DNA from: DASUFF01 sp036274695 | GTDB taxonomy: Bacteria; UBA10199; JACPAL01; GCA-016699445 | Direction of reading: 5' to 3' | Length of the DNA stretch: 46,819 nucleotides | Assembly (NCBI GenBank): GCA_036274695.1 | Contig: DASUFF010000095.1 | Location: forward strand, 1-46,819 | Shown: positions 1-8,725 of the stretch, in pieces | Layout: every line of letters starts with the position of its first letter | Position numbering within the stretch: position 1 is the stretch's first letter | Program-made: the position numbers and the translations under genes | The notes under the pieces: generated by a model | What the model was told of the DNA's origin: nothing | The model's input: only the letters and a program-made list of their open reading frames with translations | Databases searched by the model: none

Positions 1-278
1 CGGTCCGCAAGGGAGACTGGCTCATCTTCCCTTCGTATCTCTCCTACGGAACGACGCTCGGCCTGCTCTTTTACGACCTGACCCAAGACCGCTTCTTCGC
101 GCCCACCTTCGTCACGGAATCCCTGCCCGAGGCGTTCAAAAAGGCGGCTGGGCGCCTCGAATCGGTTCAACCCACCGCCTCGGAAAACCAGCTTTTTCTA
201 ATCGCCTCGGTGAAGGACGGTCCGACCTTAGCCGCCCCCCTCGATGCCCGACTCCCCGCCGCGCCCAAAGCGCCGTGA
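1..278 (+). CDS. C-terminal fragment of an unrecognised protein (5' end outside window)
   Basis: An open frame runs from the window edge (first full codon at position 3) to a TGA at 276-278 and encodes 91 residues. The fragment begins VRKGDWLIFPSYLSYGTT and ends in an Ala/Pro-rich tail (RLPAAPKAP). The middle contains an aromatic/hydrophobic stretch (LGLLFYDLTQDRFFAPTF) followed by a Lys/Glu-rich helix-like part. No conserved family motif is recognisable, so no function is proposed. Codon usage (strong preference for C or G in third position) matches the neighbouring genes, which supports it as a real gene. A gap of about 200 bp separates it from smc, so it need not belong to the same transcript. 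Confidence 0.6.
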   Translation, partial: VRKGDWLIFPSYLSYGTTLGLLFYDLTQDRFFAPTFVTESLPEAFKKAAGRLESVQPTASENQLFLIASVKDGPTLAAPLDARLPAAPKAP

Positions 279-485
279 AGAACCAATAACAGCCGCAACA
301 TTCGCCTCCATCCGCCGAAGATATAAGAGTTTTCTAAGCGAATCAGGGGCTTGCTTCTGTGGATAACTTTGTGCAGGTTCCTCCGACTTTCGCCTGGACG
401 CAACATGACCATATATGGTAACTAATCGTCAATTCCAACTATTTGATTTATTTAGTCTTTTTACCCGAGCCCGGGGAGGTTTCCG
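279..485 (+). promoter_or_regulatory. smc upstream region with a single DnaA-like box and a 12-bp palindrome
   Basis: This non-coding spacer is more AT-rich than its surroundings. It contains TGTGGATAA at 358-366, which is a perfect DnaA box read on the minus strand, and a perfect palindrome ACCATATATGGT at 408-419. A strong Shine-Dalgarno sequence (GGGGAGGT, 473-480) lies five bases before the smc ATG at 486 and fixes that start. I could not identify a convincing -35/-10 pair. A lone 9-mer match is expected by chance at appreciable frequency in a window this long, so the DnaA box is only a candidate. Confidence 0.4.
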
Positions 486-3400
486 ATGAGGATTAAACGG
501 CTCGAATTAACCGGCTTCAAGTCCTTCGTCGATCCCACCGTCATCGACTTCGACGCCCCTGTCATCGGCGTGGTAGGCCCCAACGGCTGCGGCAAGTCCA
601 ACGTCGTCGACGCCATCCGCTGGGTCTTGGGCGAGATGAGCGCCAAGAGCCTCCGCGGCAAGTCGATGGAGGACGTGATCTTCAACGGGTCCGACAAGCG
701 CCCCGCCTTCGGCATGGCCGAGGTCTCGCTCACCTTCTCCACCGAGGACGGCATCGCCCCCGCGGAATACGCCGGCTTTACCGAGATCACCGTCACCCGC
801 CGCCTCTACCGCTCGGGCGAGAGCGAATACCTGATCAACAAGGTCCCCGGCCGCCTGCGCGACGTCGTGGACCTCTTCCTGGGCACCGGCATCGGGCACA
901 AGGCCTATTCCATCATCGAGCAGGGCAAGATCGATTTCGTCATCAACGCCAAGCCGGAGGAGCGGCGCCTGCTTCTGGAAGAAGCCGCAGGCGTCTCGAA
1001 ATTCAAGGCTCGCAAAGAAGCGGCCCTGCGCAAGATGGAAGCCACCGAGCAGAACCTGGCGCGGCTTCGGGACATCCTCCACGAGGTCACGCGCCAGATC
1101 AATTCGCTCGACCGTCAGGTCAAGAAGGCCGAGCGCTACAAGGTCTTGAAGAACGAGGTCCGCGAGCTCGAATTGCTCTTCTCCTCCTTGAACTATACCG
1201 AGCTCAACCAGGAGATTTCGGAGCTGAAGGCCCTGCTGGACGATTGGACGACGCGCGAGACGGCCTCGACCGGCGAGCTCTCCACGCTGGAGACCGACTT
1301 GGAGCGCGGCCGCCTGGAATTGACCGAGAGGGATCGAGACCACAACCTCCTCCAGGAACGCTCCTTCGAGGTCACCAGCCGCCTGCGCCTCTTGGAGGCG
1401 GAAGACGGGTTCAAGAAGAAAGAACTCCAATCTTTGGACCAGCTGACGGAACAGGCCCACCGCGAGATCATCGAGTTCAAGGGACGCTTGGAAACCTTAG
1501 GACGCGAGAAAGAAGCTCAGCGCAGCAAACAACTGAGCCTTGAGCTCGATTTCGGCGGCTCGTCCACCACCTTGGAGACCGCAGAGCAGGAATGGAAGAC
1601 GGCGGAGTCTTCCCGCGAGGAAACCATGCACGCCATCGCCCTCTTGAAAGAGGAGCGGCACCACGCCTCCGCGGAATTGCAGCGCCTGGACGCGGAGAAG
1701 CGCCTCTATGAAGAGCGACAGGTGGCGCTAAAGGGCGAAGTGGCCAAGAACGAGGTCGAGATCCGCGAGGAAGACCGCCGCCTCGAGGAACAACGCACGC
1801 GCCTGCAAGAAAAGGCACGCGCCCTCCAAGAACTGACCGAAAGCTGCCGCGCCCTCGACCGCGACATCGAGGCCCGCCGCGCCGAGGTCGCCGAGAAGCA
1901 GGGCCGCAAGGAGACGCTGGCGCAGGAGTTGAAGGTCCGGCAGGAGGAATTGGTCGTCAAGCGTTCGCGCCTCAAGTCGCTGTGGGACTTGGAGCGCAAT
2001 TTCGAAGGCTACGAAGAAGGCGTCCGGGCCATCCTTCAGAAAAAGAAGGACGAGAGGGACGCCGACGGCGTCTTCGGCGTCGTCGCCGATTTCATCGAGA
2101 CGGCCCCGCAATACGAGATGGCGGTCAGCGCCGCCCTGGGCGAGCGCCTGGAATACGTGATCGTCGAAGGGCACGAACAGGGCATCGAGGCCATCAATTT
2201 CCTAAAAAGCCAAAGCACGGGGCGTTCCAGTTTCATCCCGATGGAAGTCCGTGACTACACCTCCTCCGTCGACGTCCCGTCCGAGCAAGGCGGCGTCATC
2301 GGCCCCCTGCTCGACCACGTGCGCATCAAGCACGGCTACGACCGCATCGGTCAGTTCCTTCTGGGCGACATCGTCCTCGTCAATTCCCTAAGCGACGCGT
2401 TGGGCATCTGGCGCGCGAACGGCCATAAGAAGACCTTGGTCACGCTGGAGGGCGAGGTGGTGGATCCCTCGGGCGTGGTGAGCGGCGGCGCCGCCGGCAT
2501 CCGCGGTAAACTCCTCCTGGAGAAGAAGCGCGAGATCAAGGAGCTGAAGTCCCTCTGCGCGGAGATGGAGGAGGAGATCGGGCTGAAGGAAGACACCCTC
2601 TCGCAATTGGAAGGAAGCCTCTCCGAATTGACCCTCGACCTGGAGAACCTCTCGCGCCGGGCCCATGAAGACGAGATCAAGCGCATGGGCATGGGCCAGG
2701 AAGTGCAGCATCTGGAAGAGGAATACCGCCGTGTGGAAGAAGCCCGCTCCAAGATCGCGCGCGAGGCCGGGGAAGTCGTCGCCGAGCTGGAGAAGGCCAA
2801 CGCCTCCTTGGCCGAAGGCGAGGCGCGCCGCATGACGGCGCTCCAATCCTTGACCGGCGCCGAAACGAAGATCGCTTCGAAAGAGGCCGAGTCCTTGGAA
2901 GTCCAGATCCGGGCCCGCCACATGCACGAGAAATTGACCAACCTCCGTGTCGAGGCGGCGGCCCTTTCCGAACGCCGCTCCTTGATCGAGCGCGAAGGCG
3001 AACGCCTGGTCAAGATCGAGGACGATATCCGACGGCAGATCGAGCAGAAAATGGCGGCGATCACCGACGCCCATCAGAAGATCGCCTCGATCCGCTCGAG
3101 CCTGGAGGGATCCGTCGCGGAGACGCAGACCCTGAAGGAATCGGCCAACGAGCTGGCCATGGCCCAGGAGGAGTCGCGGCGGGAATTCGAAGCACTTGCG
3201 GCCGTCCTAAAGGACAGGGAAGCCCGCATTCGGGACCTGCGCAAGGAAAACGACCTGGCCAAGAGCCACACCGGCGACCTGCGCGTCACCCTGTCCCGCT
3301 GCGAGACCGAGATCCAACACCTCGAGCAGAAGATTTTGGAAAAATATTCGGTGAACCTCGCGGAAGCGGCGCCTACGTTTTTACCTCCGCCTCCGGCGGA

Positions 3401-4097
3401 AGGGGAAGCATCCGCGTTCCATCGCGAAGAAGAGGAAGCGAGACTCAACGAGCTCAAATCCAAATTGGAAGGTATGGGCGACGTGAACCTGGGATCCATC
3501 CCGGAATACGAGGAGCTCAAAGGCCGCCAGGAGTTCCTGACCCGGCAGGTGACGGACCTGGAAGAATCCATCGCCGCCCTCAAGCGCGCCATCCACCGTA
3601 TCAATCAGACCACCAAGCAGCGATTCGAAGCCACCTTCGAAATGGTGAATGAGCGCTTCAAGGCCCTCTTCCCGCGCCTCTTCAGCGGCGGACGCGCCGA
3701 GATGAGGTTGCAGGAAGGCGAGGACGGGCAAGGCCTCCTGAACGCCGGCGTCGAGCTCCTGGTCCAGCCCCCGGGCAAGAAACTCTCCCATATCGGACTG
3801 CTCTCCGGCGGCGAGAAGGCGCTCTCGGCCGTGGCCTTCGTCTTCTCCATCTTCCTGGTCAAGCCTTCGCCCTTCTGCATCTTGGACGAAGTGGACGCGC
3901 CCTTGGACGACCTGAACACCCAGCGCTTCCACAACCTCCTCCAGGAGATGACGCCGCGCACGCAATTCATCTTGATCACCCACAACCGCCGCACCATGGA
4001 GAAGGCCGACCTTCTCTACGGCGTCACGATGCAGGAAGCCGGCGTCTCCAAGCTCGTCTCGGTCCGCATGAACGAAGCCATGAAACTCGCGAGCTAG
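486..4097 (+). CDS. smc: chromosome segregation ATPase SMC
   Basis: SMC is the core ATPase of bacterial condensin; it homodimerises through its hinge and, with ScpA and ScpB (not in this window), compacts and segregates the chromosome. The 1203-residue length is typical. The N-terminal head carries a Walker A motif GPNGCGKS (residues 31-38). Long Glu/Lys/Arg-rich coiled coils (roughly 170-500 and 670-1000) flank a globular hinge (roughly 510-660, beginning near FEGYEEGVRAIL). The C-terminal head has the ABC signature LLSGGEKAL (from about residue 1105) and Walker B with ILDEVDAPLDD (from about 1128). The ATG is preceded by a strong ribosome-binding site. The transporter gene downstream begins 21 bp after the stop, so the two may be co-transcribed. 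Confidence 0.97.
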   Translation: MRIKRLELTGFKSFVDPTVIDFDAPVIGVVGPNGCGKSNVVDAIRWVLGEMSAKSLRGKSMEDVIFNGSDKRPAFGMAEVSLTFSTEDGIAPAEYAGFTEITVTRRLYRSGESEYLINKVPGRLRDVVDLFLGTGIGHKAYSIIEQGKIDFVINAKPEERRLLLEEAAGVSKFKARKEAALRKMEATEQNLARLRDILHEVTRQINSLDRQVKKAERYKVLKNEVRELELLFSSLNYTELNQEISELKALLDDWTTRETASTGELSTLETDLERGRLELTERDRDHNLLQERSFEVTSRLRLLEAEDGFKKKELQSLDQLTEQAHREIIEFKGRLETLGREKEAQRSKQLSLELDFGGSSTTLETAEQEWKTAESSREETMHAIALLKEERHHASAELQRLDAEKRLYEERQVALKGEVAKNEVEIREEDRRLEEQRTRLQEKARALQELTESCRALDRDIEARRAEVAEKQGRKETLAQELKVRQEELVVKRSRLKSLWDLERNFEGYEEGVRAILQKKKDERDADGVFGVVADFIETAPQYEMAVSAALGERLEYVIVEGHEQGIEAINFLKSQSTGRSSFIPMEVRDYTSSVDVPSEQGGVIGPLLDHVRIKHGYDRIGQFLLGDIVLVNSLSDALGIWRANGHKKTLVTLEGEVVDPSGVVSGGAAGIRGKLLLEKKREIKELKSLCAEMEEEIGLKEDTLSQLEGSLSELTLDLENLSRRAHEDEIKRMGMGQEVQHLEEEYRRVEEARSKIAREAGEVVAELEKANASLAEGEARRMTALQSLTGAETKIASKEAESLEVQIRARHMHEKLTNLRVEAAALSERRSLIEREGERLVKIEDDIRRQIEQKMAAITDAHQKIASIRSSLEGSVAETQTLKESANELAMAQEESRREFEALAAVLKDREARIRDLRKENDLAKSHTGDLRVTLSRCETEIQHLEQKILEKYSVNLAEAAPTFLPPPPAEGEASAFHREEEEARLNELKSKLEGMGDVNLGSIPEYEELKGRQEFLTRQVTDLEESIAALKRAIHRINQTTKQRFEATFEMVNERFKALFPRLFSGGRAEMRLQEGEDGQGLLNAGVELLVQPPGKKLSHIGLLSGGEKALSAVAFVFSIFLVKPSPFCILDEVDAPLDDLNTQRFHNLLQEMTPRTQFILITHNRRTMEKADLLYGVTMQEAGVSKLVSVRMNEAMKLAS

Positions 4098-4118
4098 TGT
4101 GTTACGATTGTGTAACGC

Positions 4119-5774
4119 ATGGGCTCTTCCTTCTCCGCGCTCGCCTTTTTGGGGGCGATGGCGATCTTCATGTACGGCATCCGCCTCTCGCGGATGGGCG
4201 TACAGCTCGCCGCCGGAGACCGGCTCAAGCCCCTCATCTCCTCGCTCACCGATAACCGCTTTTCCGCCCTCGTCATCGGCATCCTAACCACCCTGATCCT
4301 GCAAAGCTCGACGGCCACCACCGTCATGCTGGTCAGCTTTGCCTCCACGGGAGCGATCACGCTGGCCCAGGCGATGGGCGTGATCTTGGGAGCCGACATC
4401 GGCACGACCTTCGTCGTCCTCCTCTTCTCCATCCGCAACATCGCCGACTACGCCTTGATCCTGCTTGTCGTCGGCGTGGTCCTGGACTTCGTCTCCAGCC
4501 GCAAGAAAACGCGCTACCTCAGCATGATCATCCTTGGTTTCGGCTTCGTCTTCTTCGGTATGAACCTGATGGTGCAAACCACCGCGCCCTTGAACGGCAA
4601 CCACCTGCTCTCGGAAATCTTTCAGGCCATGAGCGAAAACCCCCTCTATGCCTTCTTCGCCGCGATCGTCTTCACGGCCTTGGTCCAGAACAGCGCCACC
4701 ACCATGGGCATCACCATCGCCCTCGCCTTCTCCGGCCTGCTCACGTTCCCGCAGACCGTCCCCATCGTCCTGGGGGCCAACGTGGGCACCTGCGGCGGCT
4801 CTCTCCTCTATAGCATCGGCCACGGAACGGCGGCCAAGCGGGTGGCCCTGGCCCATTTGCTCTTCAAGGTTCTCGGCGCCGTCGTCGCCCTGATCTTCCT
4901 GGACCATTTCTCGGACCTGATCCTCTGGATCACGGGCCTGTTCGCCGGGCTGACGGCCAGCGTCGCCGCGCAGGTGGCCGCCGCCCACGTCGTCTTCAAC
5001 ATCGCCATTTCGGTGCTCTTCCTGCCGTTCGAGACGCCCGGAGCCTGGCTGATCCGGAAAATGGTCCCCGAACCCTTCCACACGCAGGACAAGCCCTTCG
5101 GTCCGAAATACCTTGACGAAAAATCCCTGGAAACGCCGGTGCTCGCCTTCGCAAACGGGCGTCGCGAGCTCCTAAGGATGGCGGAGATCGCCTCCGAAAT
5201 GTTCGAAAAGACCATCGCCGTTTTCGCGCGGAACGACCGGGAGCTCATGAGCTACATCGAGGAGCAGGACGACAAGGTCGACATTCTGGACCGGTCGATC
5301 AAGTTCTATCTCGCCAAAATCTCGCAAGAAACGCTCACCTCGGACCAGGCGAGGATGCAGCTCAACTTGGTGGGCATGACGAGCGACCTGGAGGAGATCT
5401 GCGACATCATCAACAAGAACGTGTTGGAATTGGCCGAAAAGAAGATCCAAAAGGACCGCGAGTTTTCAAAGGAGGGCTGGGAGGAGATCCGCGAATTCCA
5501 CGCCAAGGTTCTGGAGAACTTCCACCTGGCCCTGGCCTACCTGGCCGCCGAGGACGGGATCATCGCGCGCAAGATGGCGCGGCACGAAAGGCACTTGGCG
5601 GTGTTAGAGGACAAGTACCGCGAGGCGCACCTTTTGAGGCTTCATAAAGGCCTGAAAGAGACCATCGAGACCAGTTCGATCCATCTGGACCTTCTGGCCA
5701 ACTTTCGCCGGATCAACACGAAGCTGACAGCCATCGTCAAGGCGGCGCTTCCCAAGAAGGAAAATTCCCGTTAA
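4119..5774 (+). CDS. Na+/phosphate cotransporter family protein with C-terminal PhoU-like domain
   Basis: This 551-residue inner-membrane protein belongs to the Na/Pi cotransporter II family. Its N-terminal part (about 1-310) contains two inverted-repeat transport modules, each marked by the family's Q-S/N-S-A/T-T motif: QSSTATTVM near residue 68 and QNSATTMG near residue 190, each next to a Gly-rich GANxGT-like segment. The C-terminal part (about 350-540) is charged and helical, as in PhoU-like domains that regulate such transporters. The protein probably imports phosphate with sodium, but family members can carry other anions. No Shine-Dalgarno is visible before the ATG. Instead the 21-bp gap after smc holds an inverted repeat (GTTAC 4101-4105, GTAAC 4112-4116). 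The N-terminus aligns well with family expectations (FMYGIRLSRMGVQLAAGDRLK), so this start is favoured. Confidence 0.88.
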   Translation: MGSSFSALAFLGAMAIFMYGIRLSRMGVQLAAGDRLKPLISSLTDNRFSALVIGILTTLILQSSTATTVMLVSFASTGAITLAQAMGVILGADIGTTFVVLLFSIRNIADYALILLVVGVVLDFVSSRKKTRYLSMIILGFGFVFFGMNLMVQTTAPLNGNHLLSEIFQAMSENPLYAFFAAIVFTALVQNSATTMGITIALAFSGLLTFPQTVPIVLGANVGTCGGSLLYSIGHGTAAKRVALAHLLFKVLGAVVALIFLDHFSDLILWITGLFAGLTASVAAQVAAAHVVFNIAISVLFLPFETPGAWLIRKMVPEPFHTQDKPFGPKYLDEKSLETPVLAFANGRRELLRMAEIASEMFEKTIAVFARNDRELMSYIEEQDDKVDILDRSIKFYLAKISQETLTSDQARMQLNLVGMTSDLEEICDIINKNVLELAEKKIQKDREFSKEGWEEIREFHAKVLENFHLALAYLAAEDGIIARKMARHERHLAVLEDKYREAHLLRLHKGLKETIETSSIHLDLLANFRRINTKLTAIVKAALPKKENSR

Positions 5775-5783
5775 AAGAGTCGT

Positions 5784-6593
5784 GTGAAAGCCGACATCCT
5801 CAGGGCCCTCGAGACCTCCGTCCTCGGCCAATCCTTGAACGTCTTCGACGAGGCCGTCTCCACCAACGAACTCGCACGCCAACGGGCCCGCGCCGGCGGC
5901 GGGGAAGGCGAAACTTTTCTCGCCCTGAAACAAACGGGCGGGCGCGGGCGGCTGGGACGGAGCTGGGAGTCGCCGGCCGGCAAGAATCTTCTCCTGTCCG
6001 TCATCTTAAAACCTTCCTGCTCGCTCGCGGACGCGTCTTTGCTGACGCTGGTCGCCGGAGCGGCGGCCTTCGACCTCCTGTCCTCGTACCTGGCGGAATC
6101 GCCAGCATCCCCGGGATTCAAAGACCTGACGATCAAATGGCCGAACGACGTCTACTGGAAGGACCGTAAAGTGGCGGGCATCCTTTCGGAGATGGAATCC
6201 GAGGGGGATTCGATCCGGTACGTCGTCTGCGGCGTGGGCGCGAACGTCAACGCCGTGGAGGCCGACTTCTCTCCGGAGATACGGGACAAAGCGGCTTCGC
6301 TGAAAACCATTCTGGGGCGCGAAACCCCGCTCGCGGAGGCGGCCGCCCGCTTCCTCAACTTCCTGGAGAAGCGGTACCAGACGTTTTTGAAAAGGGGGTC
6401 CTCCGATCTCATCCGGTTTTGCGACGAACGTTCCTATCTCAAAGGACGCAAGATTCTCTTCGAGGCCCCGGAGGGAAAACTGACGGGAACCGCGCTCTCA
6501 CTTTCGCCCCAGGGACACCTGCTGGTTCGCAACCGTGACGGATCGGTCATCCCCCTCTCCTCAGGGGAGGTCACCATCAAGGACATTCTATGA
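5784..6593 (+). CDS. birA: biotin--[acetyl-CoA-carboxylase] ligase (BirA, catalytic domain only)
   Basis: BirA activates biotin with ATP and attaches it to the biotin carboxyl carrier protein of acetyl-CoA carboxylase. The 269-residue protein has the biotinyl-AMP binding loop GGRGRLGRSWESP, the catalytic KWPNDVYW segment and the AGILSEME strand, followed by a short C-terminal SH3-like domain. It lacks the N-terminal winged helix-turn-helix of E. coli BirA, so it is the group I, non-regulatory form. Translation starts at GTG (5784), ten bases after the preceding stop. The last four bases overlap the ATG of coaX (ATGA), indicating translational coupling. The birA-coaX pairing is common in bacteria. 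Confidence 0.93.
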   Translation: MKADILRALETSVLGQSLNVFDEAVSTNELARQRARAGGGEGETFLALKQTGGRGRLGRSWESPAGKNLLLSVILKPSCSLADASLLTLVAGAAAFDLLSSYLAESPASPGFKDLTIKWPNDVYWKDRKVAGILSEMESEGDSIRYVVCGVGANVNAVEADFSPEIRDKAASLKTILGRETPLAEAAARFLNFLEKRYQTFLKRGSSDLIRFCDERSYLKGRKILFEAPEGKLTGTALSLSPQGHLLVRNRDGSVIPLSSGEVTIKDIL

Positions 6594-7327
6594 GACGGAC
6601 CTTGCTCGCTATCGACGTCGGCAACACCAACACCGTGCTGGGATTTTTTCGCGGCCCGCAGCTCGTGCGTACCTGGCGCGTCATTTCCGTTCCCGGCGTC
6701 CTTTTGAAGCTCAAACTGCCCGAAACGAACGCCGTCATCGTATCCAGCGTCGTCCCCCGCCTGAAGGCGGCCCTGGAAACTCTGGCGCACCGCGCGTCGG
6801 GAAAATCCGCCGTTTTCGTAACGCCGTCGCTCAAAATGCCCGTCCGGGTGACACTTAAGAATCCCAAACAGGTGGGGCAGGACCGCATCGTCAACGCCGT
6901 CGCCGCCTACGATCGCTGGAAGCGCGGCTTGATCATCGTCGACCTGGGGACGGCGACGACCTGCGACGTGGTGACGCCCAAGGGCGAATACATCGGCGGG
7001 ACGATCTCGCCGGGCATCGGCATCGCCAACGCGGCCCTGCATGAAAAGACCGCTTTGCTTCCGCTCGTCCCCGTCGCACGTCCTCCGCGGGCGGTCGGGC
7101 GCAATACGGTCGAAGCCATCCGCTCGGGAGTCTTCTACGGCTATGTCGGATTGATCGACGGGTTGGTGGAACGCATCAAGAAAGAGCTCCCATTTCCCGT
7201 CAAAGTGATCTCCACCGGCGGCCTCTCCGCCTTAGTTGGCCGCGCTTCGAGGGCGATCGACGTCGTCGACCCGGATCTCACCTTAAAAGGCCTTCAAAAA
7301 CTGGATGATTGGAATCATCGCGTCTAA
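6590..7327 (+). CDS. coaX: type III pantothenate kinase
   Basis: CoaX phosphorylates pantothenate, the first step of coenzyme A synthesis, in the cytoplasm. The 245-residue length fits the family. An ASKHA-fold phosphate-binding motif DVGNTNT is at residues 9-15. The second nucleotide motif VDLGTATTCDVV is in the middle, and the substrate-binding GGTISPG segment follows, with PKQVGQDRIVNA just before them. Type III enzymes are typically K+-dependent and not inhibited by CoA. The start overlaps birA by four bases. An 84-bp spacer follows before the next gene, in which I saw no clear terminator hairpin. Confidence 0.95.
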   Translation: MRRTLLAIDVGNTNTVLGFFRGPQLVRTWRVISVPGVLLKLKLPETNAVIVSSVVPRLKAALETLAHRASGKSAVFVTPSLKMPVRVTLKNPKQVGQDRIVNAVAAYDRWKRGLIIVDLGTATTCDVVTPKGEYIGGTISPGIGIANAALHEKTALLPLVPVARPPRAVGRNTVEAIRSGVFYGYVGLIDGLVERIKKELPFPVKVISTGGLSALVGRASRAIDVVDPDLTLKGLQKLDDWNHRV

Positions 7328-7411
7328 TAAAATAGACAGGTATTCTTCTTATCTGCGCAATCCCCCCTCGTCCCTCCCCCGATAATTTTCCTATTCTGTG
7401 AAGGAGGTCCC

Positions 7412-8725
7412 ATGTCCCGTTCTTTTCGAAAAGCCATCGCCCGCTTTCTGCCGGCCCTGCCTGTCGTCGCCCTGGGGATCTGGGGCGCCGGGGGATGCGG
7501 GGGAGAGGCGGCCCCCATCGATAGGATCGTCTTCGAATCGGCGGGCGCCTTGGACGGAAGCGATGCGGCCAACGTCAACGAAACCGGCAATATCTGGATC
7601 ATGAACGCCGATGGAACCGAACGCATGCCCCTGACCTTCCTCACGGCGGACGGGGCGGACTCGACCGGCGCCGTTTGGTCGCCGGACGGTAAAAAAATTC
7701 TCTTTTCCTCCAACCGCGCCTTGGATGGGAGCGACGCGGCCAACGTCAACGAGACCTCGAACGTGTGGATCATGAGCGCGGACGGCGGCGATGCGAAGCC
7801 CTTGACCCAGTTGACCGCCGCGGACACGTTCACCTTCGCCTCCAATTGGTCCCCGGACGGGAAGCAGGTCCTCTTCACCTCCTTCCGCGCCCTGGACGGT
7901 AGCGACGCGGCCATTGCGGCGGGCAATATTTGGATCATGGATGCGGACGGATCCGATCAGAGACCCTTGACCGAGCTGACGGCGGACAAAGTCGCCGGCT
8001 CTGTCCCCACTTGGTCTCCCGACGGCGCGAAGATCGTCTTTTCGTCGACCTCGGCCCTAGACGGAAGCGACGCCCTGAACGGAGAGGACTCCAGCCCGTT
8101 CGGAGTCGGAAACCTCTGGGTCGTGAACGCGGACGGCTCGGACCGCCATCCTCTGACGGGTCTGACCGTCGGAGGCTTTTCCACGCACTTCTTTCACTCC
8201 TGGTCGCCCGACGGCTCCAAGATCGTCTTCCATTCCACCCGGAACCTGGACGGCAGCGACAGCGAGAACCCGGGCTTTTCCGAAAACATTTGGGTGATGA
8301 ACGCGGACGGTTCCGACCCCGTCCCTCTGACGAATTACACCGCCTCCGGCTCGATCAATGGGCCCCGTTTTTCGCCGGACGGAACGAAGATCGCCTTTAA
8401 CTCCACTTACGACTTGAGCGGCTCGGACGCCTCCAGTCCGAACTCCGACTACAATCTTTGGGTGATGAACGCCGACGGCTCCGATCGAAGGCCTCTCTCC
8501 CGTCTGACGGTCGAAGGCGGGCTGGGCAGTTTCCGCGATTGGTCTCCGGACTCGACCCGCATCCTCTTCGTATCGTTAGGGCTCCTGGACGGCAGCGACG
8601 CCGTGTTTCCCGAGTCTTTGTACAACCTCTGGGTCGCGGACGTCGCCGACGGCTCCCTCGTCCCTTTGACCGAGTTCACGGACGTCAAGGCCGACAACTT
8701 TTCGGGGGATTGGCTTCCGTTTTAA
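7412..8725 (+). CDS. secreted TolB-like PD40 beta-propeller protein
   Basis: The 437-residue protein has an N-terminal signal peptide (basic start, then FLPALPVVALGIWGAG) ending at GGCGG, so it may be a lipoprotein, although the lipobox is weak. The rest is seven tandem repeats of about 50-60 residues. Each contains WSPDGxKIxFxS (the PD40/WD40-like signature), then LDGSDA, then NIWxMNADGSD, then PLTxLT. Seven repeats would close a seven-bladed propeller of the kind found in TolB and other periplasmic PD40 proteins. Nothing indicates an enzyme activity; a binding or scaffold role in the periplasm or on the surface is the likely inference. A strong ribosome-binding site (GGAGGT) precedes the ATG. 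The stop overlaps the stop of the convergent alanine dehydrogenase gene. Confidence 0.82.
   Translation: MSRSFRKAIARFLPALPVVALGIWGAGGCGGEAAPIDRIVFESAGALDGSDAANVNETGNIWIMNADGTERMPLTFLTADGADSTGAVWSPDGKKILFSSNRALDGSDAANVNETSNVWIMSADGGDAKPLTQLTAADTFTFASNWSPDGKQVLFTSFRALDGSDAAIAAGNIWIMDADGSDQRPLTELTADKVAGSVPTWSPDGAKIVFSSTSALDGSDALNGEDSSPFGVGNLWVVNADGSDRHPLTGLTVGGFSTHFFHSWSPDGSKIVFHSTRNLDGSDSENPGFSENIWVMNADGSDPVPLTNYTASGSINGPRFSPDGTKIAFNSTYDLSGSDASSPNSDYNLWVMNADGSDRRPLSRLTVEGGLGSFRDWSPDSTRILFVSLGLLDGSDAVFPESLYNLWVADVADGSLVPLTEFTDVKADNFSGDWLPF

Noticed and set aside
358..366. Replication origin upstream of smc
   Set aside because: Only one DnaA box is present, there is no box cluster, and no dnaA or dnaN is nearby.
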